Both the position numbers and the translations under genes were made by a program. Of a stretch of DNA of 32,151 nt, positions 7,290 to 16,476 are shown piece by piece. The notes under the pieces were generated by a model, which saw only the letters and a program-made list of their open reading frames with translations, was not told the DNA's origin and made no database searches. Within the stretch, counting starts at the first letter, position 1; every line of letters begins with the position of its first letter. The DNA comes from an uncultured Rhodospirillales bacterium (GTDB lineage Bacteria; Pseudomonadota; Alphaproteobacteria; Acetobacterales; Acetobacteraceae). The stretch covers positions 1 through 32,151 of the forward strand of contig CAIYMY010000201.1 in NCBI GenBank assembly GCA_903927465.1, in the 5' to 3' direction.

Positions 7290-8342
7290 ATGGTATTGCC
7301 CCCTCCTGCCCCAGATCGCGGCGGCGCCGCTCAGCCTCTGCTCGAAACCCGAGGCCTCGTGAAGCATTTTCCCATCCGGGGCGGCCTTTTCGGCCGCCAG
7401 ATGGGGGAGGTTCGCGCGGTTGATGGTGTCTCCCTTACCGTCCGCAAAGGTGAAACCTTGGGCATTGTGGGCGAAAGCGGCTGCGGCAAATCCACAACCG
7501 CGCGCCTGCTGATGCGCCTGCTCGACCCCGGCGCGGGCGAGATGATCTTTGATGGCGATGCGGTTGGTCGGGATGATCTGGGCGGCGGGATATCGCTGAA
7601 GGATTATCGCCGCCAGGTGCAGATGGTGTTCCAGGATTCCTATGCCTCGCTGAACCCCCGCCTGCCGATTGAAGACACCATCGCCTTCGCGCCCGAAGTG
7701 CATGGCGTGCCGGCGGCGGAAGCGCGTGAAAGGGCGCGGGAATTACTTGCCGCCGTGGGCCTAGCGCCCGCGCAATTCGCCCGGCGCTACCCGCATGAAT
7801 TATCCGGCGGTCAGCGCCAGCGGGTGAATATCGCCCGCGCCTTGGCGCTCCGCCCGCGCCTGGTCATTCTGGATGAACCAGTCTCGGCGCTTGATAAAAG
7901 CGTGGAGGCGCAGGTCTTGAACCTGCTCGTGGACCTCAAGGAAAGCTTCGGTTTGACTTATGTTTTCATCAGCCATGATCTGAATGTGGTGCAATATATC
8001 AGTGACCGCGTGCTGGTGATGTATCTGGGCCAGGTCGTAGAAGAAGGCCCGGTGGATGAGATCTATGCCCGCCCTGGGCATCCCTATACCCGGGCCCTTT
8101 TGGCATCGCGGCCTTCCATGGACCCTTCGCAGCGCCGGACCGAACCGCCGCTGACGGGCGATCCACCCAATCCGGTGAATCCGCCCTCAGGTTGCCGCTT
8201 CCGCACCCGCTGCCCACATGCCGAGGCGGTTTGCGCTGAAATCCCGCCAGTGGCCGCAACCCTGAGCCCCGGCCACACCGCCGCCTGTCACATGGCTTTG
8301 CCCGGAAGTGGCCATAGCCAGGCCGGGGGGATCGCGGCATGA
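7290..8342 (+). CDS. Oligopeptide/dipeptide ABC transporter ATPase (OppF/DppF type)
   Basis: A 350-residue ABC ATPase with Walker A GESGCGKST (61-69), Q-loop VFQDSYASLNPR, signature LSGGQRQR (171-178), Walker B LVILDEP (191-197) and H-loop ISHD (227-230). The C-terminal oligopeptide-transporter extension PPSGCRFRTRCPHA carries its Cys cluster. It powers peptide or nickel import with a second ATPase and two permeases in the inner membrane. GAGG lies 4-7 bases before the ATG. Its stop overlaps the next gene in an ATGA. OppF-type normally follows OppD; here the order is reversed, and no permease or binding-protein gene is present in the window. Confidence 0.93.
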   Translation: MVLPPPAPDRGGAAQPLLETRGLVKHFPIRGGLFGRQMGEVRAVDGVSLTVRKGETLGIVGESGCGKSTTARLLMRLLDPGAGEMIFDGDAVGRDDLGGGISLKDYRRQVQMVFQDSYASLNPRLPIEDTIAFAPEVHGVPAAEARERARELLAAVGLAPAQFARRYPHELSGGQRQRVNIARALALRPRLVILDEPVSALDKSVEAQVLNLLVDLKESFGLTYVFISHDLNVVQYISDRVLVMYLGQVVEEGPVDEIYARPGHPYTRALLASRPSMDPSQRRTEPPLTGDPPNPVNPPSGCRFRTRCPHAEAVCAEIPPVAATLSPGHTAACHMALPGSGHSQAGGIAA

Positions 8343-9337
8343 GCGCGGCTTTGAAACCAACGCCTGAGGCGCCGCTGATCCGGCTGCGCGATTTGCATGT
8401 GAAGTTTGAATCACGTGATCGCACTGTGCATGCCGTCAATGGCGTTGACCTGGACCTCGCGGCTGGGGAGGTGCTGTGCATCCTGGGTGAGTCAGGCTCT
8501 GGTAAATCGGTCACGCTGCGCGCCTTGATGAAGCTTTTGCCCAAAACCGCGAAGGTTACCGGCGAAATCAAGGTGGGCGGGCGCGATGTGCAGGCCATGA
8601 ATGAAAGCCAGCTTGCCGATTTCCGCGGCGGCGATGTGGCCATGATCTTCCAGGAGCCCATGACGGCGCTCGACCCGGTTTTCACCATCGGGCGGCAGAT
8701 CGCGGAAACCGTGCAGCGCCATGAGGGTGCAAGCCGCAGCGCCGCCGATGCCAGGGCCTTGGAATTGCTGGAATTGGTGCAAATCCCATCCGCCAAGCGT
8801 CGGCTTTCGGCCTATCCGCATGAATTATCGGGCGGGCTTCGTCAGCGCGCCATGATTGCGGTGGCGCTCGCCTGCCGGCCCAAGCTGCTGCTGGCTGATG
8901 AGCCGACGACGGCCTTGGATGCCACGGTGCAAATTCAGGTGCTGCTGCTGCTGCGTTCCTTGCAGGAACAGCTTGGCATGGGGGTGGTGTTTGTGACCCA
9001 TGACCTTGGCGTTGCGGGCGAAATCGCTGACCGGGTGGCGGTGATGTATGCCGGCAAGGTGGTGGAAGAAGGCCCTGTTGGCGCGCTGATGGCCGGCCCC
9101 TTGCACCCCTATGCCAAGGGCTTGCTGGGGGCGACGGTGCATGCCGGCATGCGTGGTAAGCGCCTGACGACCATCCCCGGCGCGCCGCCGATGCTTGATA
9201 AGGTACCCACCGGCTGCGCCTTCGCGCCCCGCTGTGCGGAGGTGATTGAAGGCTGCCATACCGGGGTGCCGGCGCTCCGCCAAATCGTGCCGGGGCGGCA
9301 GGCGCGCTGTATCCTGGTGGCACCGGGTGAGGGCTAG
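8339..9337 (+). CDS. Oligopeptide/dipeptide ABC transporter ATPase (OppD/DppD type)
   Basis: A 332-residue ABC ATPase. Walker A GESGSGKS is at 50-57, Q-loop MIFQEPMTALDP at 102-113, signature LSGGLRQR at 163-170, Walker B LLLADEP at 183-189 and H-loop VTHD at 219-222. The C-terminal oligopeptide-type Cys motif is in VPTGCAFAPRCAEV. It is translationally coupled to the OppF-type gene through the ATGA overlap at 8339-8342, so a heterodimeric ATPase is expected. Downstream there is a 165-bp gap and then an efflux operon, so the transmembrane subunits must be encoded elsewhere or upstream genes have been lost. Substrate unknown. Confidence 0.93.
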   Translation: MSAALKPTPEAPLIRLRDLHVKFESRDRTVHAVNGVDLDLAAGEVLCILGESGSGKSVTLRALMKLLPKTAKVTGEIKVGGRDVQAMNESQLADFRGGDVAMIFQEPMTALDPVFTIGRQIAETVQRHEGASRSAADARALELLELVQIPSAKRRLSAYPHELSGGLRQRAMIAVALACRPKLLLADEPTTALDATVQIQVLLLLRSLQEQLGMGVVFVTHDLGVAGEIADRVAVMYAGKVVEEGPVGALMAGPLHPYAKGLLGATVHAGMRGKRLTTIPGAPPMLDKVPTGCAFAPRCAEVIEGCHTGVPALRQIVPGRQARCILVAPGEG

Positions 9338-9502
9338 ACTAATAATTAAAAAAACTGAAACTTGCCGCGGCGCGCGGGGCGCGGCAGAAGCTGTTTCGGG
9401 CTTAGCGATCTCGCCAAGCTCCGTCCCGCAGTCCGGGCCCGCTAGTGCGGTCTCGCGCTGCCATGGTGCCGGTCCTGCGGGGTCGGTTTGGATTGAAATG
9501 AT

Positions 9503-10618
9503 ATGCGCACCATTACGCAGCTAGGCCTTTTGGCCCTGATCGCAGGCGCCGGCGCGGCTTGGCACTTCAAGGCAGAAGAATGGGGGCTGCCCAAGCCTTT
9601 GGAATTGGTCGGGTTGCAATCCGGCACCAGCCAGGGCCCCGCGCGCGGTGGACCATCTGGCCCCATTGGCGTTGTGGTGCAGCCAGTGCGGAGCGGCATG
9701 GTTGTGGATAAGGTTGAAAGCATCGGTACGGTGCGCGCGCGCGAAGCTGTCACCATCACCGGCAAGATCGTCGGCATTGTCACCCATATCCGCTTCACCG
9801 AAGGCCAGAAGGTGCAGGCGGGTGAAACCCTTGTAGAACTCGATTCCGGCGCTGTTTCGGCGGAGCTTGATCAGGCGCGCGCACTTTTGGACGATGCGCG
9901 CAATCAGTTAGTGCGCGCGCGCGGATTGCAGGCTGGCCAGACCATTGCGGCGCAGCGGCTGGATACGCTGGAAGCGGTGGCGCGCCAGGCAGAAGGCCGC
10001 GTGCGCCAATCAGAAGCAAAGCTTGAAGAATTGCGCGTGAACGCTCCCTTCAGCGGGCGGGTAGGGTTGCGGCAAGTAAGCCTGGGCGCGTTGATCCAGC
10101 CAGGCGTCGCGATCACCACCTTGGATGATGTTTCGCGTGTGCGCGTGGAATTTTCCGTGCCCGAAGTTTATCTGGCGCGGGTGCAGTTGGGGCGCCAAGT
10201 CACCGCGCGCAGCACCGCGTACGGTGAGCGCCGCTTCAATGGCCAGGTCGCGATCATTGATACGCGCATAGACCCCGCAACCCGCAGCGTTCGCGTGATC
10301 AGCGAATTCGACAATGCCGATGAAGCGCTGCGCCCGGGCCTGTTCCTGAATGTGGAAATGGTGTTGGAAGAACGGCCAACTGCGCTGCTGATCCCGGAAG
10401 AAGCGATAGACCCGGTGGGCGACCGCGCCTTTGTCTATGTGATCCGCGATGGCCGCGCGAAGCGCCAGGAAGTGAAGCTGGGGCTTCGTCTGCCGAGTGA
10501 GGTTGAAATCCGCGAAGGTGTTGCCGCCGGCGAACCAGTGGTTGTGCGCGGCATCCAACGCTTGCGTCCGGATGCGCCGGTACGCATCATTGAAACCATC
10601 ACGCGTCCGACAAGCTGA
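9503..10618 (+). CDS. RND efflux periplasmic adaptor (membrane fusion protein)
   Basis: A 371-residue protein. It has an N-terminal membrane anchor or signal (ITQLGLLALIAGAGAAWHF). A lipoyl/barrel-sandwich half follows, containing VTHIRFTEGQKVQAGETLVE. A coiled-coil hairpin rich in Ala, Arg and Gln (about 115-175) comes next, then the second lipoyl half VNAPFSGRVGLRQVSLGALI. The beta-barrel and membrane-proximal domains end the protein. This is the HlyD/AcrA/MexA layout. It links the inner-membrane pump to an outer-membrane TolC-like channel. The ribosome site is weak. The 14-bp gap to the pump gene shows an operon. No outer-membrane channel gene follows, so a housekeeping TolC is presumably used. 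Confidence 0.92.
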   Translation: MRTITQLGLLALIAGAGAAWHFKAEEWGLPKPLELVGLQSGTSQGPARGGPSGPIGVVVQPVRSGMVVDKVESIGTVRAREAVTITGKIVGIVTHIRFTEGQKVQAGETLVELDSGAVSAELDQARALLDDARNQLVRARGLQAGQTIAAQRLDTLEAVARQAEGRVRQSEAKLEELRVNAPFSGRVGLRQVSLGALIQPGVAITTLDDVSRVRVEFSVPEVYLARVQLGRQVTARSTAYGERRFNGQVAIIDTRIDPATRSVRVISEFDNADEALRPGLFLNVEMVLEERPTALLIPEEAIDPVGDRAFVYVIRDGRAKRQEVKLGLRLPSEVEIREGVAAGEPVVVRGIQRLRPDAPVRIIETITRPTS

Positions 10619-10632
10619 GCAGGGCTGAACCC

Positions 10633-13600
10633 ATGGTCCTTTCCGATATCTCGATCAAACGGCCGGTCTTCGCGACCGTGATCAGCCTGATGCTGATCGT
10701 GCTTGGTTTGGCATCGCTCTTTAAAATGCCGATCCGGGAATACCCGAAGATTGATCCGCCGATCATCCAGATTGTCACCACCTATCGTGGAGCCTCCGCG
10801 CCTGTGGTGGATAATCAGATCACGGAAATCCTGGAAGGCGCCGTTGCGGGGATTGAGGGGATCAAATCCATCCAATCCCAATCGCGCGATGAACGCAGCC
10901 AGATCACGCTGGAATTTCGCCTGACGCGCGATGTGGATAGTGCGGCCAATGATGTGCGTGACCGTGTGGCACGTGCGCTGGCGCGCCTGCCGGAACAAGC
11001 CGATACGCCCATTGTGCAAAAAGTGGATGGCGATAGCCGACCCATTTTGTGGATTGCCTTGGGGTCCGAGACGCTTTCTCCACTGGACCTGACTGATGTT
11101 GCGCGGCGGCGCATTGTGGACCGGTTGGCCATTGTGGAAGGTGTCGCGCAGGTTCTGATCCAGGGTGAACGGCGCTTTTCGATGCGCGTTTGGCTGGATC
11201 GTCAGGCCTTGGCCGCGCGCGGCCTCACCGTGCAGGATGTGGAGGAGGCGATCCGGCGCGAGAATGTCGAATTGCCCGGCGGGCGCATTGAAAGCACGGC
11301 GCGCGAATTGACGGTGCGAACCGATTCACGCATGAGCACGCCTGATCAATTTCGCCAGGTTGTGGTGGCGCGCGGCTCGGGCGGTGCGCAGGTATTGCTG
11401 GGTGAAGTGGCGCGCATTGAAGTGGGGCCCGAAGATGCGCGCGGCGGTTATCGCATCAATGGCCGGCCTGCAATCGGGCTTGGCGTTTTGCGCCAATCCA
11501 CCGCCAATACGCTTGCGGTGGCGGATGGCGTGAAGGCAGAATTGGAACGCATCAAGCCCACCCTGCCACCAGGGATCGAGGCGGTGATCGCCTATGATGA
11601 AAGCCTGTTCATCGCGCAATCCATCTATGAGGTTCAGCACGCGCTGATGATTGCGCTTGCCCTTGTGGTTGGGGTGATTTTTCTTTTCCTGCGTTCGGTG
11701 CGCGCCACCATTATTCCCGTGGTTGCCATTCCCGTTTCCATCGTGGCGTCCTTCCTGCCCATGGCAATTTTTGGGTTCTCGGTGAATGTGCTGACCCTGC
11801 TTGGCCTGGTGCTGGCCATCGGCCTGGTGGTGGATGACGCCATTGTGGTGCTGGAAAATGTCCATCGCCGCATCGAACTGGGCGAAGACCCCTTGCTTGC
11901 TTCCTTGCTCGGATCACGCGAAATTGCCTTTGCCGTTATTGCGACAACGCTGGTGTTGGTTTCGGTTTTCTTGCCGCTATCCTTCATGGGCGGGAATACC
12001 GGGCGGTTGTTTACTGAATTCGGCATTGCGCTTGCGGCATCGGTCTTATTCTCGGGGCTAATCGCACTCACGCTGACACCCATGATGTGTTCCAAGCTGC
12101 TGCGCGCGCATGAAGGTGAAAGCCTGCTGGTGCGCCTGACAGAGCCCTTCTTCGTTGCGATGAATGATGGGCTGCGCTGGACCTTGGATAAGGCGCTCCG
12201 CGCGCCTGTACTGGTCATGGGCGTATCGGCGGGGATGTCGCTGTTCGCCGTGGTGCTGTTCAATGCATTGCCCAAGGAATTTGCGCCGACTGAAGACCGC
12301 GGCGTGGTCATCATCCCGACCACGGGGCCTGAGGGCGCATCCTTCCCCTACACCATGGAACATGTGATGCGGCTGGAAAGCCTGTTGCAGAAGTATATTG
12401 ATAATGGCGAAGCCTATGCGGTGATGTCCACGGTAGGTGGCTTCCAGCGCCCGGCCATCGGCAATGTTGCGAATATCTTCGTGCGTCTCGCGCCCTGGAG
12501 CGAACGAAATCGTAAGCAACAGGCCATCGCTGCCGAAATCTTCCCCTTGGTGGCGGGCATTCCGGGCATTCGTGGTTTTGCCCTGAACCCGCCATCCCTT
12601 GGTCAGCGCGGCTTCCAACCGCCGCTACAATTCGTGATCGGTGGGCCGGATTATGATACGCTCATTGCCTGGCGCGATGTGTTTCTGGAAAAGGCGCGCA
12701 CCAATCCGCGCTTGCTGAACCTTGACCACAACTTCAAGGAAACCAAGCCGGAAGTGCGGGTGGATATTGATAGGCGCAAGGCCGCCGATCTTGGTATTTC
12801 CATCGCCGCGGTTGGACGCACCATTGAAACCCTGATGGGATCGCGCGAGGTCACCACTTATGTCGTGGGTGGGCAGGAATATAAGGTACTGTTGCAGGCA
12901 CCGGATTCCGCGCGGATTTCGCCTTATGATCTGCAGAATGTCTTTGTGCGTACGGGAACCGGCGGGCTGGTGCCGCTTTCTAATGTGGTGACGCTGTCCG
13001 AACGCGCCCGCGCGCAAACCTTGTCGCGGCAGGACCGCGTGCGCGCCATCACCATCACCGCCTCTCTCGCGCCGGGTTATTCCCTGGGCGAGGCTTTGGA
13101 TTTCCTTGATCGCACCGCCAAGGAAGTGCTGCCGCAGGAAGCGCGCATTTCCTATCTGGGGCAGAGCCTGGAATTCCGTGAAAGCTCCGGTGCGCTTTAC
13201 GTGACCTTCGCATTGGCGCTGTTGGTGGTGTTCCTGGTGCTGGCCGCGCAGTTTGAAAGCTTCATCCACCCCTTTGTCATTCTGCTGTCCACGCCACTTG
13301 CCGTCACCGGCGGGCTATTCGCGCTGTGGTTCACTGGCCAGACGTTGAACGTGTTCAGCCAGATCGGCATGGTCTTGCTGATTGGCTTGATGGCGAAGAA
13401 CGGCATTCTGGTGGTGGAATTCGCCAATCAGCTCCGCGATCGGGGCATGAGCATTCGTGATGCGGTGCTGGAAGCCTCCGTCGTGCGGTTGCGTCCGATC
13501 CTGATGACCTCCATCGCGACGGTGCTGGGCGCGGTGCCGCTTGCCATGGCAACCGGGGCGGGGGCGGAAAGCCGGCAGGCCTTGGGGGTGGTGATTGTGG

Positions 13601-13758
13601 GCGGCATTACGCTTTCCACCATTGTCACGCTTTATGCGGTGCCGGCGCTTTATTTGCTGCTGGCACCCTACACCAAGCCGATCGGCGCCATCGCGGCCAA
13701 GCTGGCCGATCTGCAATCAAAGCCCGTCACGGGCCATGGGCATCAGGCGGCGGAATAA
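10633..13758 (+). CDS. RND multidrug efflux permease (HAE-1/AcrB family)
   Basis: A 1041-residue protein, the normal length for AcrB-type pumps. It opens SIKRPVFATVISLMLIVLG (TM1). A first large periplasmic loop follows, then TM2-TM6 with the proton-relay pair Asp401-Asp402 in IGLVVDDAIVVLENVHRR and SVFLPLSFMGGNTGRLF. A second periplasmic loop follows. TM7-TM12 include GLMAKNGILVVEFANQ with the relay Lys. The pump exports hydrophobic or amphiphilic compounds from the inner membrane and periplasm, driven by protons, together with the adaptor gene just upstream. Substrates cannot be inferred. No regulator gene of TetR or LysR type lies next to the operon. No truncation or frameshift is seen. 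Confidence 0.95.
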   Translation: MVLSDISIKRPVFATVISLMLIVLGLASLFKMPIREYPKIDPPIIQIVTTYRGASAPVVDNQITEILEGAVAGIEGIKSIQSQSRDERSQITLEFRLTRDVDSAANDVRDRVARALARLPEQADTPIVQKVDGDSRPILWIALGSETLSPLDLTDVARRRIVDRLAIVEGVAQVLIQGERRFSMRVWLDRQALAARGLTVQDVEEAIRRENVELPGGRIESTARELTVRTDSRMSTPDQFRQVVVARGSGGAQVLLGEVARIEVGPEDARGGYRINGRPAIGLGVLRQSTANTLAVADGVKAELERIKPTLPPGIEAVIAYDESLFIAQSIYEVQHALMIALALVVGVIFLFLRSVRATIIPVVAIPVSIVASFLPMAIFGFSVNVLTLLGLVLAIGLVVDDAIVVLENVHRRIELGEDPLLASLLGSREIAFAVIATTLVLVSVFLPLSFMGGNTGRLFTEFGIALAASVLFSGLIALTLTPMMCSKLLRAHEGESLLVRLTEPFFVAMNDGLRWTLDKALRAPVLVMGVSAGMSLFAVVLFNALPKEFAPTEDRGVVIIPTTGPEGASFPYTMEHVMRLESLLQKYIDNGEAYAVMSTVGGFQRPAIGNVANIFVRLAPWSERNRKQQAIAAEIFPLVAGIPGIRGFALNPPSLGQRGFQPPLQFVIGGPDYDTLIAWRDVFLEKARTNPRLLNLDHNFKETKPEVRVDIDRRKAADLGISIAAVGRTIETLMGSREVTTYVVGGQEYKVLLQAPDSARISPYDLQNVFVRTGTGGLVPLSNVVTLSERARAQTLSRQDRVRAITITASLAPGYSLGEALDFLDRTAKEVLPQEARISYLGQSLEFRESSGALYVTFALALLVVFLVLAAQFESFIHPFVILLSTPLAVTGGLFALWFTGQTLNVFSQIGMVLLIGLMAKNGILVVEFANQLRDRGMSIRDAVLEASVVRLRPILMTSIATVLGAVPLAMATGAGAESRQALGVVIVGGITLSTIVTLYAVPALYLLLAPYTKPIGAIAAKLADLQSKPVTGHGHQAAE

Positions 13759-13846
13759 CACGCCGCCGCTTGCGAAGGGGTGATTTCACACCCGGATTTT
13801 CTGCGCTAGCTTTCCCCCCTGAATTCGAATCATTGGGGAAGCTTTC

Positions 13847-15595
13847 ATGACTGAAGCGAAAACAGGACGGACAGGCGGTAAGCTTTTGGCCGATGCGCTG
13901 GTGGCCCAGGGTGTCACCCATGCCTTTTGCGTGCCGGGTGAGAGCTATCTTGATCTGCTCGATGGCCTTTATTCCGTGCGCAATCGGCTGCAATTGGTCA
14001 CCTGCCGCTTTGAAGCCGGCGCGATCCATATGGCCGAAGCCTATGGCAAGCTGACCGGCAAGCCAGGGGTTGCCATTGTCACGCGCGGCCCGGGCGCCTG
14101 CCATGCGGCCATTGGCGTGCATGTGGCGCAGCAGGATTCAACGCCACTGGTACTGCTGGTTGGGCAAATCCCGATTGAGGAGACAGACCGCGAAACCTTC
14201 CAGGAAGTTGATTACCGCCGCATGTTCAGCCCCATCGCCAAATGGGTGACGCAGATTGATGATGAAAAGCGCATCCCCGAATTGATGGCGCATGCCTTTG
14301 ATGTCGCGGTGTCTGGCCGCCCCGGCCCGGTGGTGATCGCGATTAGTGAGGAAATGCAAAAGCGGATGGCAAGCGTGCCGGATATCGGCCCCGCCGATGT
14401 GCTGCCGCCCCACCCCGCGCCCGATGCGGTTTCGCGCATGATGGCGATGCTGGGCAAGGCCAAGCGCCCGCTGGCGGTGCTGGGTGGCTCACGCTGGTCC
14501 GATCAGGGCAAGGCCGATATCCGCGACTTCCTGCTGGCGAATGATCTGCCGGTTGCGGTTGGCTTCCGCCGTCAGGGGATTTTCGATGGTAATTCGGAAA
14601 ACTATGTGGGCGATCTGGGCGTTGGTGCCGATCCTGGCCTGGTGGCCCATGCCAAGGATGCGGATTTGATCATCGCGATTGGCTCTCGCCTGGGGGAGAC
14701 TTTCAGCCAGGGCTATACGTTGTTGGATATGGCGGGCGCGACGCCGATTGTGCATGTCTATCCCGAGCAATCGGAAATCGGGCGCGTCTAACGCCCCGCA
14801 CTTGGCATCACCGCGGACCTCAATGCCTTTGCGGCGGCGGCCAGGGCGGCGGCACCCATCAAGAAGCCCGCCTGGGCCGGCTGGACGCGGGATTTGCGCG
14901 CCACACGCATGAAGCAGGCGGAAGCACCCAATTACGAAGGGCCGCTCAATCTGGCGAAGGCCTTGCAGGATCTGGAAAAGGCTTTGCCGGCCAATACAAT
15001 TTACACCACCGATGCCGGCAATTTCGCAACCTGGCCCACGCGCTTCATGCATGTGGGACCGGGCCAGGATTTCCTTGGCCCCACCAATGGCGCCATGGGC
15101 TATGCGGTGCCGTCAGCGATTGGCGCGAAAATTGTGCATCCGGAACGGACAGTGATTGGCTTTGTGGGCGATGGCGGCTTTCTGATGACGGGGCAGGAAA
15201 TCGCGACCGCGTTCCATCATTCGGTCAATCCGGTGATTTTGGTGTTCAACAACCAGATGTATGGCACCATCCGGATGTATCAGGAACGCACCTATCCGCA
15301 TCGTGTCTCTGGCACCGCGCTCACCAATCCGGATTTTGCGCGCTTCATTGAAGCCTTTGGCGGCCATGGTGAGATTGTGGAAAAGACTGAGGAATTGGTG
15401 CCCGCAGTGCAGCGTGCGCTCGCTTCCGGCAAGCCGGCCCTGGTGGAAATCCGCATGAATCCGGAACAGGTGACCAACCGCGCCACCATTGCCGATTTGC
15501 GCGCGCAATCCGGCAAGGCTGCGCCTGTGGCGGCACTTCCGGCTACCGCCAAGCGCGGCCCGGCACCGCGGCGTAGCGGGCCGCGCCCGCGCTGA
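13847..15595 (+). pseudogene. Thiamine-diphosphate enzyme (acetolactate synthase-like) split by an in-frame TAA
   Basis: From ATG 13847 the frame gives an N-terminal TPP domain (VPGESYLDLLDGL; RFEAGAIHMAEAYGK with the catalytic Glu) and the central domain, then stops at TAA 14789-14791 after EQSEIGRV. The identical frame continues RPALGITADLNAF through the C-terminal TPP-binding domain (GDGGFLMTG through the NNQMYG region) to TGA at 15593-15595. Both halves are intact and together give the usual length of about 580 residues for acetolactate synthase/sulfoacetaldehyde acetyltransferase-like enzymes. One base change in a Tyr codon (TAT or TAC to TAA) explains it. Neither fragment alone should be active, because the active site needs both TPP domains. 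The stop directly abuts the stop of the convergent gene (TGATCA). Base-call error is the alternative. Confidence 0.85.
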
Positions 15596-16474
15596 TCAGC
15601 TTGGCCGGGGTGTCGGCGAAGGGCGCCCCGGCAAATTCATGCCGGAAAAACGCGTATCCAGATGCTCGATTTCAAGCCAGCCCATATCGCGGCCAAAGGG
15701 CTTATAGATCGGGAAGGTTTTCAGGATGCCGAGCGTCGCCGCACTTTCAAGCGGAGAGATGAAGCTGCAATCCTGATCGCCGAATTGCGGCTGCGCCATC
15801 CAATGCGTCAGTTGTTCGCTGGTGATGGCGAAGAAACCGCAATGTGGATTGGTCGCGCGCTGGAAGGTGAGCGGCTTTGCCCCTTGGCGGCCCTTCAGGA
15901 AACGCTCATCCGGTAGCGCCGCTTCAAAGGGGGCGAGCAAACCCGGGCGCAGCATGCCATCAATATAGGTCTTCAGCGCCGGGCCGCGCGGATTCCATTC
16001 AAAGCGATTGGGAAACAGCACGCGCCGCCAGCCGTAATCATCCTGAAAGGCCAGGATACGCGGGATCATGTCGCCACCGGTTGGGCGCAGATCATCTTCT
16101 GAAAAGGCAAAGACATCATAGACGTTGCGGGCATCGGCAAACAGCTTATGCGCCGTGAAGCCCAGCATGCGCGGATTATCAAGCTTCGCATCATAAAGCC
16201 TGACACCACGCGCGCGGCAATAATCCGCATCCAGCAAATGATTGTCGCCATTCACCAGTACGATGATGTCAAGCTGATCCGCCACCCCGACCATCTGTTC
16301 AAAACGCTTCTGCCAGACATTGATAGCGGATACCGGGCCGTAATGCCCGCGCCAGGCTTCTATCACGCTGCGGATCGCCGCCGCCCGCTGATCTCGGCGA
16401 TGCGCATCGGTGGAGCTGTGGTTTGATCCTTCCTCGGCGCGAAAGAAATGCGCGATGGTGAGAAGGATGCGCAT
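15596..16474 (-). CDS. Unrecognised glycosyltransferase-like protein
   Basis: A 292-residue soluble protein, not confidently assigned. It begins MRILLTIAHFFRAEEGSNHS. It has alternating strand-helix sections compatible with a GT-A fold and an acidic FSEDDLRPTGG at 124-134 that could be a DxD-type nucleotide-sugar metal site. Further patterns are LFPNRFEWNPRGPALKTYID (153-172), NPHCGFFAITSEQLTHWM and QDCSFISPLESAATLGILKT. I recall similar hypothetical proteins from other Acetobacteraceae, which is memory, not a search. Its ATG lies two bases after the stop of the UDP-xylose synthase gene, so it is translated from the same mRNA, and transfer of a UDP-xylose-derived sugar is a reasonable guess. 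It has no signal peptide or membrane segment. Confidence 0.7.
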   Translation of the reverse strand: MRILLTIAHFFRAEEGSNHSSTDAHRRDQRAAAIRSVIEAWRGHYGPVSAINVWQKRFEQMVGVADQLDIIVLVNGDNHLLDADYCRARGVRLYDAKLDNPRMLGFTAHKLFADARNVYDVFAFSEDDLRPTGGDMIPRILAFQDDYGWRRVLFPNRFEWNPRGPALKTYIDGMLRPGLLAPFEAALPDERFLKGRQGAKPLTFQRATNPHCGFFAITSEQLTHWMAQPQFGDQDCSFISPLESAATLGILKTFPIYKPFGRDMGWLEIEHLDTRFSGMNLPGRPSPTPRPS

Positions 16475-16476
16475 GC

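Noticed and set aside
9361-9387. TGCCGCG/CGCGGCA hairpin after the OppD-type gene as a terminator
   Set aside because: There is a 7-bp stem with a 10-base loop but no T-run on the plus strand. A T-rich stretch exists only for minus-strand reading, where no gene ends.
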